Shown here: piece after piece, positions 1 through 17,242 of the stretch
Layout of the letters: each line of letters opens with the position of its first letter
How positions within the stretch are numbered: position 1 is the stretch's first letter
From: Epiperipatus broadwayi
Lineage: Eukaryota > Onychophora > Udeonychophora > Euonychophora > Peripatidae
Reading direction: 5' to 3'
Assembly: GCA_028023455.1 (NCBI GenBank)
Contig: JAQFVV010000001.1
Location: 21,585,401 to 21,649,400 of the forward strand
DNA length: 64,000 bases
Translations under genes and position numbers: made by a program
The notes under the pieces: generated by a model
The model's input: only the letters and a program-made list of their open reading frames with translations
Database searches by the model: none
Told to the model about the DNA's origin: nothing

Positions 1-996
1 TGAATGTCAAAATAATGGAAGACAAAAGCCAGATAATTTAATAAATATAAAATCAATTTTTTAACAAAAAAAAATATGAAATCGAATATAATTACAATAA
101 ATTCAGATCTCATCATCCCAGAGATAAATATCTTCTATTAATAACTGTAAATGTGTATTTACACATATTATATAACAAACAAAATCATTGAAGAAGGTTG
201 TTAAGTTAGTAATAAAGAAAATTATGGGTACTAATAATTACTAAAAAAATGAAACTATGTTTAATCCATCTTTCATCTAGGTATCTCTCTGATATGAGCT
301 GTAATTATTTCTCAAAATACAGAACATTTTCCTTGCTATAGTATATCCCTTTAAAGATGTTGCATTATCTTGCCTAACTTCTATAGATACATGTAACATT
401 ATATAAGATGCTTACTAACATTTATAAATAAACTATAACACATATTGTTAAGACCTTTTTTTTACTAAACAACAATATTATTTATATGTAAATATCTTAT
501 TGCCACATACATAATATAAATATACAAATTATTCTTTATACAATCTTTCAAGTATCTATATTTATAAAATGTAAGGGTAACTCTTATAAAGTATTTCAAA
601 TTATACAACTATAATATACTCTTTCAATACCTTATAATAGTTAATATAACAAAATAGATTGATGCTTAGAAATCAATAAAACATATGAAAATATAAACCA
701 TTATATTTTAATTATGAATAGGATTAATTAAAAATCTCTCTCCAAAACACATCCAAGTTATCAAAGCTAAAATAATAATATAATTTAAATTATATTATCT
801 GTACAATCCTTTTATTAGAATTTTATCTTGTGAGAATTTTAACAAGGCAATAATTTATAAAAATAATAACATAAAAATATATATATACTTTTTAACCTAA
901 AGTTCATTTAACGTTTTTTAATAATTTCAGCATTTTATCTAAGCAATTTTTTAGAATGTTTTCATGAAATGATTATAAAATCTATCAACATTTCAG
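1..996. other. AT-rich DNA without recognisable genes
   Basis: No ORF, repeat family or RNA gene that I can support. Only short A/T runs are seen. Confidence 0.6.
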
Positions 997-1053
997 GTGC
1001 AAATCTCAAAGGGACTGAGGATGAATCAATTTTTGCAGAACAAACAAATGATG
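997..1053 (+). other. candidate 57-bp internal exon
   Basis: A segment bounded by a TTTCAG acceptor (ends 996) and a GTAAAA donor (starts 1054). In one phase (two bases, 18 codons, one base) it is open and reads ANLKGTEDESIFAEQTND, a composition unlike the AT-rich noise around it. The length is a multiple of three, so it could be skipped without changing frame. The other phase I checked hits TGA. I do not recognise the protein, and no partner exon was found in the window. The polypyrimidine tract is weak. Chance is a real alternative. Confidence 0.2.
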
Positions 1054-2401
1054 GTAAAATTTTATCCTTTGAATAAATCCATTAATACAGTAAATTTCAA
1101 GTATTCAGTAAAATAAGTTATGTTTCCAGTTTCCCTATAGTTGTGGAGTGTATAATTATGGTAGTTTTCCTTTGAGGTAAAGTTCATTAATCATAGCATT
1201 TCTTTAGAGAATTGTTTACAAAGAAAAATTTCATTTGTTTTAAAACTGGGAGTCATAGATCTTTTTTACATATTTTTTATCATATGTTTATGATTACATC
1301 CCTCCACACAGTGTTAAAAATGAATAGAAAACATTCCTTATCTTGCATGAGAGTCATGTAATGAAAATTAAACTACAGAAATATTATTTGTTATTGGATA
1401 ATCTCTAGTCTAATGAGTCACTAATAAAAATCATTGATTTAAACCAAATATCTTTTGTGCATGTGTTTATACAATATATTTTTAATATTTGCTTTAACTG
1501 TAGTAGCAAATAACTTTTGAAGTATTAGAATTCCAAAATATTTTTAAGATTTCCATTTCAATAAAATTTTCAAATTTCATTTTGTTCATACATTTTACTA
1601 GGATGAATATTTTAATATGTTGTGAATATTTATTTGGACAATTGAGGTATGCATTTGTCCAGATTGGTCAAATGATTGTAAAGATCTACTACTCCTTCAT
1701 CATCAAAATTGATGATGCCAAGATGGCTAAGTTTAAATATTGGGCTTTATGCAGTTTTCCAGCAGATAACTATCCATGAAATAGAATGATTCCATTCAGG
1801 TATGTTTAGTTATAATTTTTAACCAAATGACTATTTCCATTATCATCTTTACTGAAATTTCCTAACTCTTTTAGCAGTTTTAGCACCCATTACAATAAAA
1901 TTATATTTTAAATTATAGATAACATTTTAAAATATATTTAAATAAATTATTATACTTTAATATTACAAGTACTAATATTTACAGATATTAAAATAAATCA
2001 TTTTTATTTTGTTTATTTATAATAATTTTCACAGTAAATTGCATTTTAATAAAATAATAACATTACCAAAATATTTTAAAATAGTACTTCTTTAAATTTA
2101 AAATATATTAAAAAATATATAATATTCGTATAGGCACATACACATTCAATTATTTCATTAAACGTTTGTCACTATTATAAGCAGTTTTACCATTGTGTAT
2201 ACACTAATTTAAATATTATTTTATGCATTCTATTTTAACTAATTTATTCACATTTTTATAATATTTATTTTAGTGTATTGGTCCTTTTAACAGTTAACTT
2301 TATGTGAGTGTATATATTTTAAATTAAATAGGAAACCACAATTTCTAAAATTTCTATAAGTATTTCGAATGCTAATTAGCTGGACTTATAATGCTATCAG
2401 A
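1054..2401. other. AT-rich DNA without recognisable genes
   Basis: Nothing supportable. The 65-codon frame at 1582-1779 depends on a TTG start and resembles no family known to me. Confidence 0.55.
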
Positions 2402-4389
<1,988 letters not shown>

Positions 4390-5870
4390 GATTTACTGCA
4401 GGGTGAAAGTCTCCCCAATCTAGTCCCTTTTCTCTAATGTCTGACCTCTCTTTTCCACATTTCACCAGCACATTTTTTTATTTTATCCCTTCTCTCACAT
4501 GTGGTCTCTTTCCAGGCCTTTTACAATCTTTTGGAATTCAGTTTAAGATTTCAACTGTTCATCTATTATCATTTTTTCCACCAGTATGTCCATCCCAACT
4601 TCACTTCAATCTCTTAATTCTTTCAATAACATCAGTAACATTAGTTTGTTCTCTCACTCATTTATTTCATTTTTGATCTCTTCTTATTACTCTTAACATG
4701 CATCTCTCCATAATTCTTTGAATGGTTTAAAGTCTTTGTATTGCTCTTTGTTAAGTGTCCAAGTCTCAGATCCATAAACAAGAACTGGTAAAACATTTAT
4801 TAAAAACCGTCAAACATATAAGCATATTTCCTTTTAATAATAAGTTATTTTACCAAAAGCACTCCAACTAAGTTGATTCTTATTAATTTTATTCATTATG
4901 TTTCCATCTATGGTAATAATCTGACCAAGATATTTAAGGTTGTTAACTTCTTCTAATTCAATATTATAAATCTTTATTTTCTTTTTGTTGTGAAAATCCA
5001 TTGAATATTACTTTAGTCTTTTTAACATTTACTTTTAATTCTACTTTAACTATTTTTATCTGATAAATCTTGCAATATTTTCTAAAGTTATAAAGTATTA
5101 TTTGCAAAAATAACTACATCGCCTGCAAAATTTAAATGACTTAAATAATCTCTATTTACTTTTATTCCTTTAGCTTTCCATTTTAATCCACAAAATACTT
5201 TTGAAAAACTGCTGTAAAAAGTTTTGAAAATATGGAGTCACCTTGTTATACACCCTTCTAAATATTAATCTTTTAAATATCATTATATAATCTAATTTGT
5301 TGCTGTTGCATTTTTAAAAACATTCTTGAGAATATGACAATATCCTGGTTCTACATATTTATGATTAAATGCTTTAATCACTGAATGAATGCATATAGAA
5401 TCAAATATCTTTTCAGTCTTCAAATCCAAAGTATAATGGCAACTCATATTTATTGGTCCTTACTATAACTTCTCTCAGTACTTAAATATGATTCATTGTA
5501 CTAAAACCACTTTTAAATTCAGCTTGTTCTTTTGGTTGGTTAAAATCTAAAGTTACTGCAAATGAGTTGTAATTATTTTGGTAAAAATGTTGTATAGGAC
5601 TAATAAAAGACTGATAGGTATGGAATTTCTGATATATTCTTTATCATTTTTTTCAATTATTATTATTATTACTGCATTTTTTCAATCATCTGGAACATCT
5701 TTATTATTTAGAAATTTGGTATATAACTTTATCTAAAAAATTCTATTTCTTCGCGTGTTTCTTTTAAGATATTAATTATAATCCTCATCTTATCTGAAGC
5801 TTTTTCCTTCTGATAAATTTATTTTTATATCTCACTTTTTCATTTATAATCCATTTGCATATACTGCTAT
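4390..5870 (-). mobile_element. old, heavily mutated RTE-like LINE copy
   Basis: Minus-strand relative of the better copy at 53.1-56.4 kb. Collinear matches seen by eye: the 3' end near 4395 (CTGCAGGGTGAAAGT side), the segment equal to TTATGGATCTGAGACTTGG (about 4755-4775), the box around the second catalytic aspartates near 5120-5145 (here reading FAGD instead of FADD), the DYEKAF region near 5410-5440, and the APGNDGI-type region near 5770-5800, ending in the EEVRHAI region near 5850. Many frameshifts and stops. The endonuclease half is absent. It is clearly the oldest of the three RTE-like copies here. Confidence 0.8.
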
Positions 5871-6524
5871 TATATTCAGCCATCAAATTTTCATCATGAA
5901 TGCTTAAATTTACATATAATTTTCTTATCCTTTAATTATTCATAGAATCTTACAGCTCTGACACATCCAGCATATAAAAACATCACAAATATATCTTTAT
6001 AATATATATTTAAAAATCAAATAAAGATGAAAATGTTCAAAACCTAATATTTTCTGCAAAAATATTTGCTACAAATGTTCAGTTTAATAATTTCCATGTC
6101 AGATTAACACATAGTGACAGTCATGGTTTTGGGTGTATTAATATATAAGGCTTGTTGAAAGTTTATCATATGTATTTTCCTTCTCCTGCATCGTTTTTGT
6201 GATATTGGTTATATAGTTGAGTTAGCAATGCTCAGCTTTTAGCTAAGTGGCACATGATTCTTGCAAACTCATTTCTATTGTATTGATGTTTAAAAATCTT
6301 TTTAACTAATAGTGAGATCAGTTTATTTTAAGACTACTAGGCTTAGTATCTCACTCTTCATCTTACCCCATCTGAAATCTATTGAATTCTTTTATCTATA
6401 CTTTTTTTTTAAAAAACTTTGATATCCATCCAATCACATTACTCTTAAAGATTACTGCACTAAGCCTTGACCCAGTGATCTTCTTTTTACAAAGAAATTA
6501 TCTATTCTTAAAAAACAATATATA
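5871..6524. other. AT-rich DNA without recognisable genes
   Basis: No gene or repeat unit recognised between the old LINE and the 405-bp satellite. Confidence 0.55.
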
Positions 6525-6983
6525 TATGAAATACAAAAAAGCAAGTTAAACTTGCCAATGCTTGTATTTATGATCAACAGATGGCATTTTACCAAAAACA
6601 CTGTCAAAGCATGTTTGTTTACATAAACATCAGAGTAAGCATTCACTACCTCTTTTATTAGTTCCACCTTCAGATCATGATTTCAAGCTAATTTTGCTAT
6701 CATCAGTGAAGAACAGGAAATAAGAAACTAGATCTAAACACTAAACTCCAAGCATTTATGAAACAATTTCTATTCAGCTTGCAAGCGTCAATTTTTTAGA
6801 CACGTAATGTCTTCAAAATCAGCATAGCAAGCCAGATAGCTATATGGGTCTGATATCAGCTCAGTATCTCCACATAGTAGAAGCCTCTGCAATATATATC
6901 ATTGCAAGAAAAAACTTCAAAGGTACATTTATGAAAAACAAAAAAGCAAGTTAAACTTTCCAACGCTTGTATTTATGATCAAC
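6525..6983 (-). repeat. 405-bp satellite, inverted copy
   Basis: The landmark GCAAGTTAAACTT occurs at 6541 and 6946, giving a 405-bp period. The unit is the reverse complement of the two units that follow, and 6964-6983 pairs with 7021-7040 across a 37-bp spacer. Together the two sides form an inverted repeat with arms of roughly 440 bp. Confidence 0.9.
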
Positions 6984-7850
6984 AAACTCGCTTTGATGGT
7001 GTTTTTGGTAAAACACCATCTGTTGATCATAAATACAAGCATTGGCAAGTTTAACTTGCTTTTTTGTTTTTCATAAATATACCTTTGAAGTTTTTTCTTG
7101 CAATGATATATATTGCAGAGGCTTTTACTATGTGAAGATACTGAACTGATATCAGACCCATATAGTTATCTGGCTTGCTATGCTGATTTTGAAGACATTA
7201 CGTGTCTAAAAAATTGATGCTTGCAAGCTGAATAGAAATTGTTTCATAAACGCTCAGAGTTTAGTGTTTAGATCTAGTTTCTTATTTCCTGTCCTTCACT
7301 GATGATAGCAAAATCAGCTTGAAATCATGATCTGAAGGTGGAACTAATGAAAGAGGTAGTGAATGCTTACTCTGATGTTTATGTAAACAAACATGCTTTG
7401 ATGGTGTTTTTGGTAAAACGCCATCTGTTAATCATAAATACAAGCATTGGCAAGTTTAACTTGCTTTTTTGTTTTTCATAAATGTACCTTTGAAGTTTTT
7501 TTCTTGCAATGATATATATTGCAGAGGCTTTTACTATGTGGAGATACTGAACTGTTATCAGACCCATATAGCTATCTGGCTTGCTATGCTGATTTTGAAG
7601 ACATTACATGTCTAAAAAATTCACGCTTGCAAGCTGAATAGAAATTGTTTCATAAATGCTCGGAGTTTAGTGTTTAGATCTAGTTTCTTATTTCCTGTCC
7701 TTCACTGATGATAGCAAAATCAGCTTGAAATCATGATCTGAAGGTGGAACTAACAAAAGAGGTAGTGAATGCTTACTCTGATGTTTATGTAAACAAACAT
7801 GCTTTCACGGTGTGTTTGGTAAAACGCTATCTGTTGATCATATATATATA
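6984..7850 (+). repeat. 405-bp satellite, two direct copies
   Basis: The landmark GTTRATCAT occurs at 7022, 7427 and 7833, so the period is 405-406 bp. The two units are close to identical. The array ends in a short (AT)n run at about 7840-7857, where the orientation switches again. No protein is encoded consistently across units, so the ORFs here are incidental. Confidence 0.92.
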
Positions 7851-7856
7851 TATATA

Positions 7857-8520
7857 TTCACTAGAGGAAGCTTACCACTAACTCCAATCAAGCTTTAATT
7901 TATAAGTGCCAAAAGAGTAAGAATTCAAAATCTCTATTGTAATGTCCCTATCTCCAGACCAATTGGTTTCAAGCTTATGGCTCACCTCAGTGGAGAGTTA
8001 GGACTCCAGATACTAGATCTAAAATACCAACTCAAAAGTCAGCATTTATTTAATATGTTATTATCAATTTGAAAACCTGAATTTTTCAGACTTGTAAATG
8101 TCTTCAAATCCAGCCTTACAAACCAGATAGCTATATGGGTCTGAACTCAGTTCAGTTTTACCATATATTAATGGCCTTAGAATATAACATCACAAAAGCT
8201 TTCAAGGGTTCATTTATAATAATTAATAAAACAAGACACAAATTGTGTAACTTGCTTTTAAGCTTGTATTAAAATGTTCACTAGAAGGAGCTTACCACTA
8301 GCTCCAATCAAGCTTTAATTTATAAGTGCTGAATGAGAAATATTACTACCTCCAGATCAATTGTTTTCAAGCTTATGGCTCACTTCAGTGGAGAGCTAAG
8401 ACTCCAGACATTAGATCTAAAATACCAACTCAAAAGTCAGCACTTATCTAATATGTTACTATCAATTTGAAAACTTAAATTTTTCAGAGACGTAAATGGC
8501 TTGGTCAGAATGTCAAGTTT
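7857..8520 (-). repeat. diverged 420-bp relative of the satellite, inverted
   Basis: TTCACTAG starts at 7857 and 8277, a 420-bp period. Blocks such as CCAGATAGCTATATGGGTCTG (one base over my quoting limit, positions 8124-8144) and the ACTAGATCTAAA segment are shared with the 6525-6983 unit in the same orientation, showing common descent, but the copies are much more diverged. The second unit is incomplete and ends near 8520. Confidence 0.8.
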
Positions 8521-10472
8521 TTAGATAAGTCACATCTGGAAAAAAAAGTAAATGATATTATTAATATTTATTATTTAAATGATTATAACAAAGAAATTAA
8601 AAACAAAGCCTTAATCCAGACCCAAAACAATCATAATAAAGACCCAAGGAAAAAAATACAACTATAAGAGTCTGTATTTTTATATAAAAGCATATACAGA
8701 TAGTATTGGACATGTTATAAAATGCTATTATGTAAAAGTGGCATATACCTCTAACCAAAAAATTGGAAACATTCTGTCCAAGCCTAAGTAGTCAATTTTT
8801 TCTCTTGAGAAAGAAGAAATTTGGACTTTATGGAGCCTCTTACATTGACATGATTAATAATCACATCAGTGCTAAGAGAGTTCAACATTCTAATGCAATA
8901 GAACAGCACTCATCATTATCAGCACCCTCACTTCATGCTATGGATATGGGTCATAATATAGATTTTACAAACACCAGCATCCTTTACAGATATGACATTT
9001 TCCAACAATTGTAAGATAATAGAAGCTATTGAGATTCTTAAAAGACTAAATTGTATCAGCAAATATGATGAAAATTTTTCAAACCCCATTAATTTGAATA
9101 GCTTCTGGTTTTTTTATCTATTATTATTTTAATTCTACCTTTATATTTCTAAAATTTTCTGTTGTTATTCTGGTCAAATCTTTAATCTTCTTATACATCA
9201 TTGCTTGTAATAATATTCATTACCCTGTGTTAGTACTATGAATAATACATGGATAAACCTGCATGATGTCATATATATTTGTAGCCTGTGGGAATCTTTG
9301 TATATGCAAGAGTTTGCTGCACACTGAAAAAAAATTCTTTCATATTTCATGAAGCTTTGAAGAATGGTAAATAAACATATATGAGACTGGTCTCTAAACA
9401 CATGATAATTATTAACAAAAATGTAAGTTGGGTTTTTTAAGATGGATGAATGCATAAATGCTTATACACTTTGTAATCATGACAGACAAGCATTAATTAT
9501 GAATATTATAAAACCTGAAGATAGCAAAATCACCAACTATATTTCAAATTTCTTTAGTAATTCAATAAAAATATAAAAGATTTCTGGTCATACATTGATA
9601 AAAACTTTTTGAATTTAAAATGTGCTTATAAATAGAATAATGAATTTCAAAAAGTGTTTATAAATAGAATAATGAATTATTAAAAACAATCGAAAAATAT
9701 AATATTAATATCATAATAGGTGAAATTTAAAGCATTGTTCAATTTTTACAAAATTTTGCTTATATGAGTAAAACAATAAGTAGTGTGTTTGCATATATAA
9801 CATTTAGCTTTATTTATTTATAAATGGTAATTTGCTTTAAGTGCGAAGGTTTAATTTTTAATTAAGGTTAGTGTGATCACTTATGTTAGAACTGAAAATT
9901 TATATTTTATTTTTGATTGATTACTTTCTTAAAAAAAAAAAAAAATAGTTCTGATGAGTTTTCAGTTTATTTTGTTCATTAATCCAAAAGTAAAAAATAA
10001 TAATAATAAGTAAATATCCTAAGTGTAGAAATGTAATATTCTTTTGGCATATCAGCTATCATACATATATCAAGTGTTTTGTCCGCAATTTTGAAATTGG
10101 TGTAGGATAACTGAATGAATGCTTCTCATGACTTCTACATGAGAAACTACATTTATTATTTCAAGGAATCTAAATGGATTAACATTCACTGGTGATAAAC
10201 AGAAAAATAGAACTAAATCAAAAAATAATAATAATTGATCGAAAATCACTTGAAAGGATGAGATTGAGAGATCATAGGCAGATAAATTATTTTAAAATTA
10301 TGTTACTTTATTAAAAATCAATCCCTTAATCCACTGCTACTCCATTATTGCATTAAACTGCATAGGGCAAAGAAGTTATCACATGATAAATTTTTAAAGA
10401 ATCAAATAACAAAAATAAGTAATCATATGATTTGATATTTAGACGGTCATATGACATTTGAGCACTTTAGAG
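8521..10472. other. AT-rich DNA, one small 32-bp direct repeat
   Basis: No gene recognised. The only structure is a direct repeat at about 9609-9678, where TTATAAATAGAATAATGAATT occurs twice 32 bp apart. An 83-codon frame at 8763-9014 matches nothing I know and I do not call it a gene. Confidence 0.5.
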
Positions 10473-10614
10473 AAAAATTATACTGTTCCTGTCAAATGTT
10501 GTTAGCCGAGAGGTCATTGCAGCCACCTTGCAAGCAAGTAGCTGGTTGCAGACGGTTGTGGGTTCGATTCCTGGCCGATGCTATGACATATGAAAAAAAA
10601 ATTATACTGTTCCT
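10473..10614 (+). mobile_element. tRNA-derived SINE copy 1 with 18-bp target duplication
   Basis: The body is about 10491-10596. It has a perfect RNA polymerase III A box TAGCCGAGAGG (10503-10513) and a perfect B box GGTTCGATTCC (10561-10571), then a short 3' tail TGCTATGACATATGAAAA. The flanks AAAAATTATACTGTTCCT at 10473-10490 and 10597-10614 are identical, the mark of LINE-mediated insertion. It is not a working tRNA gene: the arms do not form a clean cloverleaf and the body runs on into the tail. With intact promoter boxes it is the best candidate for a transcribed copy. Confidence 0.88.
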
Positions 10615-12195
10615 AATTATGGTTAAAGTTCAAGATTCTTAATATATATATATATGTGCATAAGAGTTAATTGAAAAAAAAAATCTTCAAATTTTTATTA
10701 TTTAAATTTAAATAAAATTTAATTAAATGAACAAAAATAGGCTCATCACAATAGATTTACTAAAATAAAATTTTAATAATAGTATACAAAATGATATTTA
10801 CTTAATGAGATTTATTTCCTTGGTTCTAAGATTACTAAATACTTTATAAATATTTTTTACATCAGGATTGACTACACATATGTATTATTAAATTTTTCTT
10901 TTCTATTTCAGAACTTTTGTTTGTAAAAATCTGCCTTTATCTCAAAGAAGAGATAATGCAATCAATAATACATTAATTCATATTTGTTCAATAATATAGT
11001 GCAGTATACAATTTTAAATATTATCACTTTTATATTATTTCCTAATGCTGTTCATTCATCTATTAATAGTTTACCTAAACATATTTCTTGAGTTTTCTCT
11101 AAATTTATTGATATAATGTCAACTTCATATTCTTTTGTTATACATTTTAGCTTTTAAACATTTTCTTCTCTGGAAACACAGAAAACTTTCAAACACTTTG
11201 TCAGTTTCTACAGCAAATAAGTATTTGAATTCTATTATAAAAATGCTATCATGTTATCATTCCTAAATGTTATTTCTTTAGTTGGAATTTCAACATTTTA
11301 TATAGAACAGTTTTATTACAAGTTTAGAACAAGAATGATGAATTAAATTTCTTAATATAATAACCAATTACTTCACACTAATTAATACACATAATTATAT
11401 ATTTTCCTGCTTTTAGATTAGTATTAACTATGTAATTTAGTGCCTAGTAGGGAAGAAGACTCAAGAACTAAACGTTCCACATTATTTCTCATATGAGAAA
11501 AGTAAAAAAAAATTCAATATGGCTGACTGATCAGAATTATTTAACTCAGATCATAATTTTGGTTCTTGAACATCCTGAGAAACAAAATATTCAATTATTT
11601 TTATATAAGTGATATTAGATGAATTAACATAGCTAATTTGTAAATAAACAATATTTAAAAGTTAATCAATTTGAAAATTGATAGCAGTGATAACTGCAGT
11701 GAAATCTAATTTTAATGTAAAACAAAAGGATGTACTAAAGCAAAATGTGACTCAAATGCTGATAGAATAAATCTAATCCACAACATTGGATCAAATCAAT
11801 TATGATAAAAGTAATAATTACATATTCAGCTTAAAATTTAGTTTACAAATAAACAATTGGTTTTTGAGCTGGAAAAAAACTATTTATTTATTCAGAAACA
11901 ACAAATAAATAATACAGTAATATAAACTTCATACAAGAAAACCTTCGAGCAATTAGTTAAAATCATAACAGATAAAATATAAAAAATACATTACAAAATA
12001 AGCAATCTATACATCAGCCTTTATTCAGTAAAATACAACTAATGAAGTAATAATCTTTTAAAAGACACTTAACTGGTGTAAGATAAATTCTAAAAACATA
12101 CTTGCATAAACATATTAAATAATTTGGGTTATTTTAATTCCGCTGTTTCTGATTGAAAACCTTAAAAAAATCAATAAAGGGACAATCATTAAAGT
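10615..12195. other. AT-rich DNA without recognisable genes
   Basis: A strong acceptor-like tract ends at 10910 (TTTTCTATTTCAG) followed by 28 open codons, but there is nothing to pair it with. No other structure. Confidence 0.5.
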
Positions 12196-12390
12196 TTAAA
12201 GATTTGCTATCTTAATGTAAACTGAGCAATGATTATATATGTATGTAGGAGATGTTGATCTGGATCAAATGATGAGTGCTGGTTCCACATGAAATACATA
12301 TATTGGAGATTATTTATCTTATTCACATGTATGTGGTCATGTATATCAGTTGTATAAGATGGAATGGACAACTGTAGAAAGCTTGAAGTG
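12196..12390 (-). repeat. fragment of the dispersed repeat found at 21.2-22.0 kb, inverted
   Basis: The reverse complement matches the 21.2 kb unit block by block: CTCATACAACTGATATAC-like, AGATAAATAATC-CCAATATATGTATTTCATG, CCAGCACTCAT, GATCCAGAT, and CAGTTTACATTAAGATAGCAAATC (longer strings given as positions 12300-12372 and 12196-12230). Only about 195 bp of the unit is present. Confidence 0.8.
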
Positions 12391-13908
12391 TTCAAACCTC
12401 TTTTAATTACATTAAGTTCAGTGTAGACAATATATTTGTATTTAAATATTAAATAATCATATGTTTATATAAGAAAATCTAGGATTTAAATAAGATCTAC
12501 AATAAATATCAAGAATTGCTTTACATTGATGTAAATAAAAAAATATATTGTGTATTATGAATTCCATAAATATCTCAACAGATGTAGCATGAAATCTACT
12601 TAAAATAATATGTATTATATAATTCTGTAGCCAATGCAAAAATAAACAGTTCTCTATAATAGAGATCTAATGTAAAAAGCTTTGATAAGAAAAAATACAA
12701 ATAATTAAAACTGACTGAGATAAGAAGCAGATAAATAGATAAATACCTAATTTGCATAAAGAGAATAAAGAAAGGCTATATGATTTGACCAGAATAAGTA
12801 GTTTTACCTTGCATAATTTGATCTGATATTGTAGGATATATTTTTTCATTAATGTATAATTATCCAATTTAAAATGACAGAATCTGATATCTAACTGGTG
12901 AAGCTGCTCAAAAAGAAATTTAAATCCTGGTAAAAGGTTTTCTATTACTTTTTAACTTCAAAGACTTTGATTCAAATAACATTTTTACATCATTTAACAT
13001 TAGATTTCCTATTTCTTCCATGGTCCTTCATCATAGTATATATATTACTTTAAAATATTTTTAATATTTAAAATACTAAAACGGTTTAATTATGTAAACT
13101 TTTAGCTGCTATTTATATATAAACATGCCTTATATAATGGCATTATCAAAAATTATAAAACTATAGAATATTAAAACAAAGTGTAATACATTTAGAGTGG
13201 AAATGAGAGAAAATGTAAAAAATATATAGAGAGATAAATATTAAATCACTCGTTTTTATAATCATTTTCAGTTTCAAAACCAGAATTCATTATATATATT
13301 GGATTTAATTTCTTTTGTTTTTGTAAACACATTAGATAATTAAAATATATTTATACTGAACTTTTAAAAAAAAAAAATGATTCCATCTGAAAGCCAATAA
13401 TTAATCAGCTTTAATCAAATCCTTTTACGCAATATTTTAATTCGGGACTGTTTGTATACTTTAAGATGTACAGGCAAATTAACTATCAAATGGATTTTTA
13501 TTTATTTATAGGTTGTGAACTTTAATTTTGAAAAATAATGATTGTAGCTTAAACTACTTGATTAATATAAAATGCCATTATTTCATCAATTTTTCCACAG
13601 CTGTTTTTGATAAAAAGATTTATTATTAATTAAGTCAAAAGCTGCACATAGTTAAAAAAGAAAAATCTATTAATTTTGCTTTTAGTTGTAGTATTTATTT
13701 TTTATTTGAATTTTTTTTTCTTTTGTATATATACATTTATCATTATCAGATGTTAAGGATTATTTTCAGATTTGAATTTACTTAAATTTATAATTATGTA
13801 CGTGTAAGTACATCAACCAATTGAAAAGAATCGCCTCTGGATTTTTTTTTATATAAATCTTATTATTTCATTATAAGACACTGGTTTTGAAGTTATTTTT
13901 ATAAATAT
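12391..13908. other. AT-rich DNA without recognisable genes
   Basis: Nothing supportable. The 60-66 codon minus-strand frames at 12457-12867 are low-complexity. Confidence 0.55.
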
Positions 13909-13990
13909 GGAAATCAATTCTCATATATATATATATTGTAAACTTCCCTGGAAATCAATTCTCATATATATATATATTGTAAACTTCCCT
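13909..13990. repeat. exact 41-bp tandem duplication
   Basis: GGAAATCAATTCTC starts at 13909 and again at 13950. Each copy contains a short (AT)n run and ends in GTAAACTTCCCT. The two copies look identical, suggesting a recent duplication. Confidence 0.92.
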
Positions 13991-14373
13991 TAGAATGATT
14001 AGCAATTGTAACTAATCAAGCTCCACGTTTAGGCACTAAATCCGCCTTTGTAACCTTCCCTACCCGAATAATCAAGAATATAAGCATAAAAAGAAATGTT
14101 AAACTAAAGAGATGATTTCTTTATTGAACTAAGCTAGCACGAAACTATAAATCTAAAGATTACAAGGTGATTATGAAGATAATAACTTTTGGTCAAATCA
14201 ATAAATAAATAATAATTAGATCTATGGAATGAATATGAAATTAAAATTATGAATTAAGTAATAAGTAACTTAGGATGTGGATGACTAAATGGATGATGAA
14301 AATAAGTAATAATTAAATAATAAAATGAAATGAGTCTAAGAATGAAGATAAAAGAAAAAAGATGTATGAGAAT

Positions 14374-14455
14374 AATGAATGATTAAGATGATGATAGAAT
14401 AAGAGTTAATGAATGATTAAGATGATAATAGAATAGAAGTTAATGAATGATTAAT
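14374..14455. repeat. imperfect 33-34 bp tandem repeat
   Basis: TAATGAATGATTAA occurs at about 14374, 14407 and 14441, in a longer purine-rich stretch (14100-14560) full of GATGA and AATGA variants. No coding potential. Confidence 0.75.

Positions 14456-17242
<2,787 letters not shown>

Noticed and set aside
8763-9014. 83-codon plus-strand ORF ending in YDIFQQL
   Set aside because: Moderately protein-like and not low-complexity, but no family, no splice context and no second line of evidence.
10491-10596. Functional tRNA gene
   Set aside because: Promoter boxes are perfect but the arms do not fold into a cloverleaf, and target duplications show it is a SINE.
10911-10997. Strong splice-acceptor-like tract followed by 28 open codons
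   Set aside because: Pyrimidine tracts are frequent by chance in this composition and no donor or partner exon was found.
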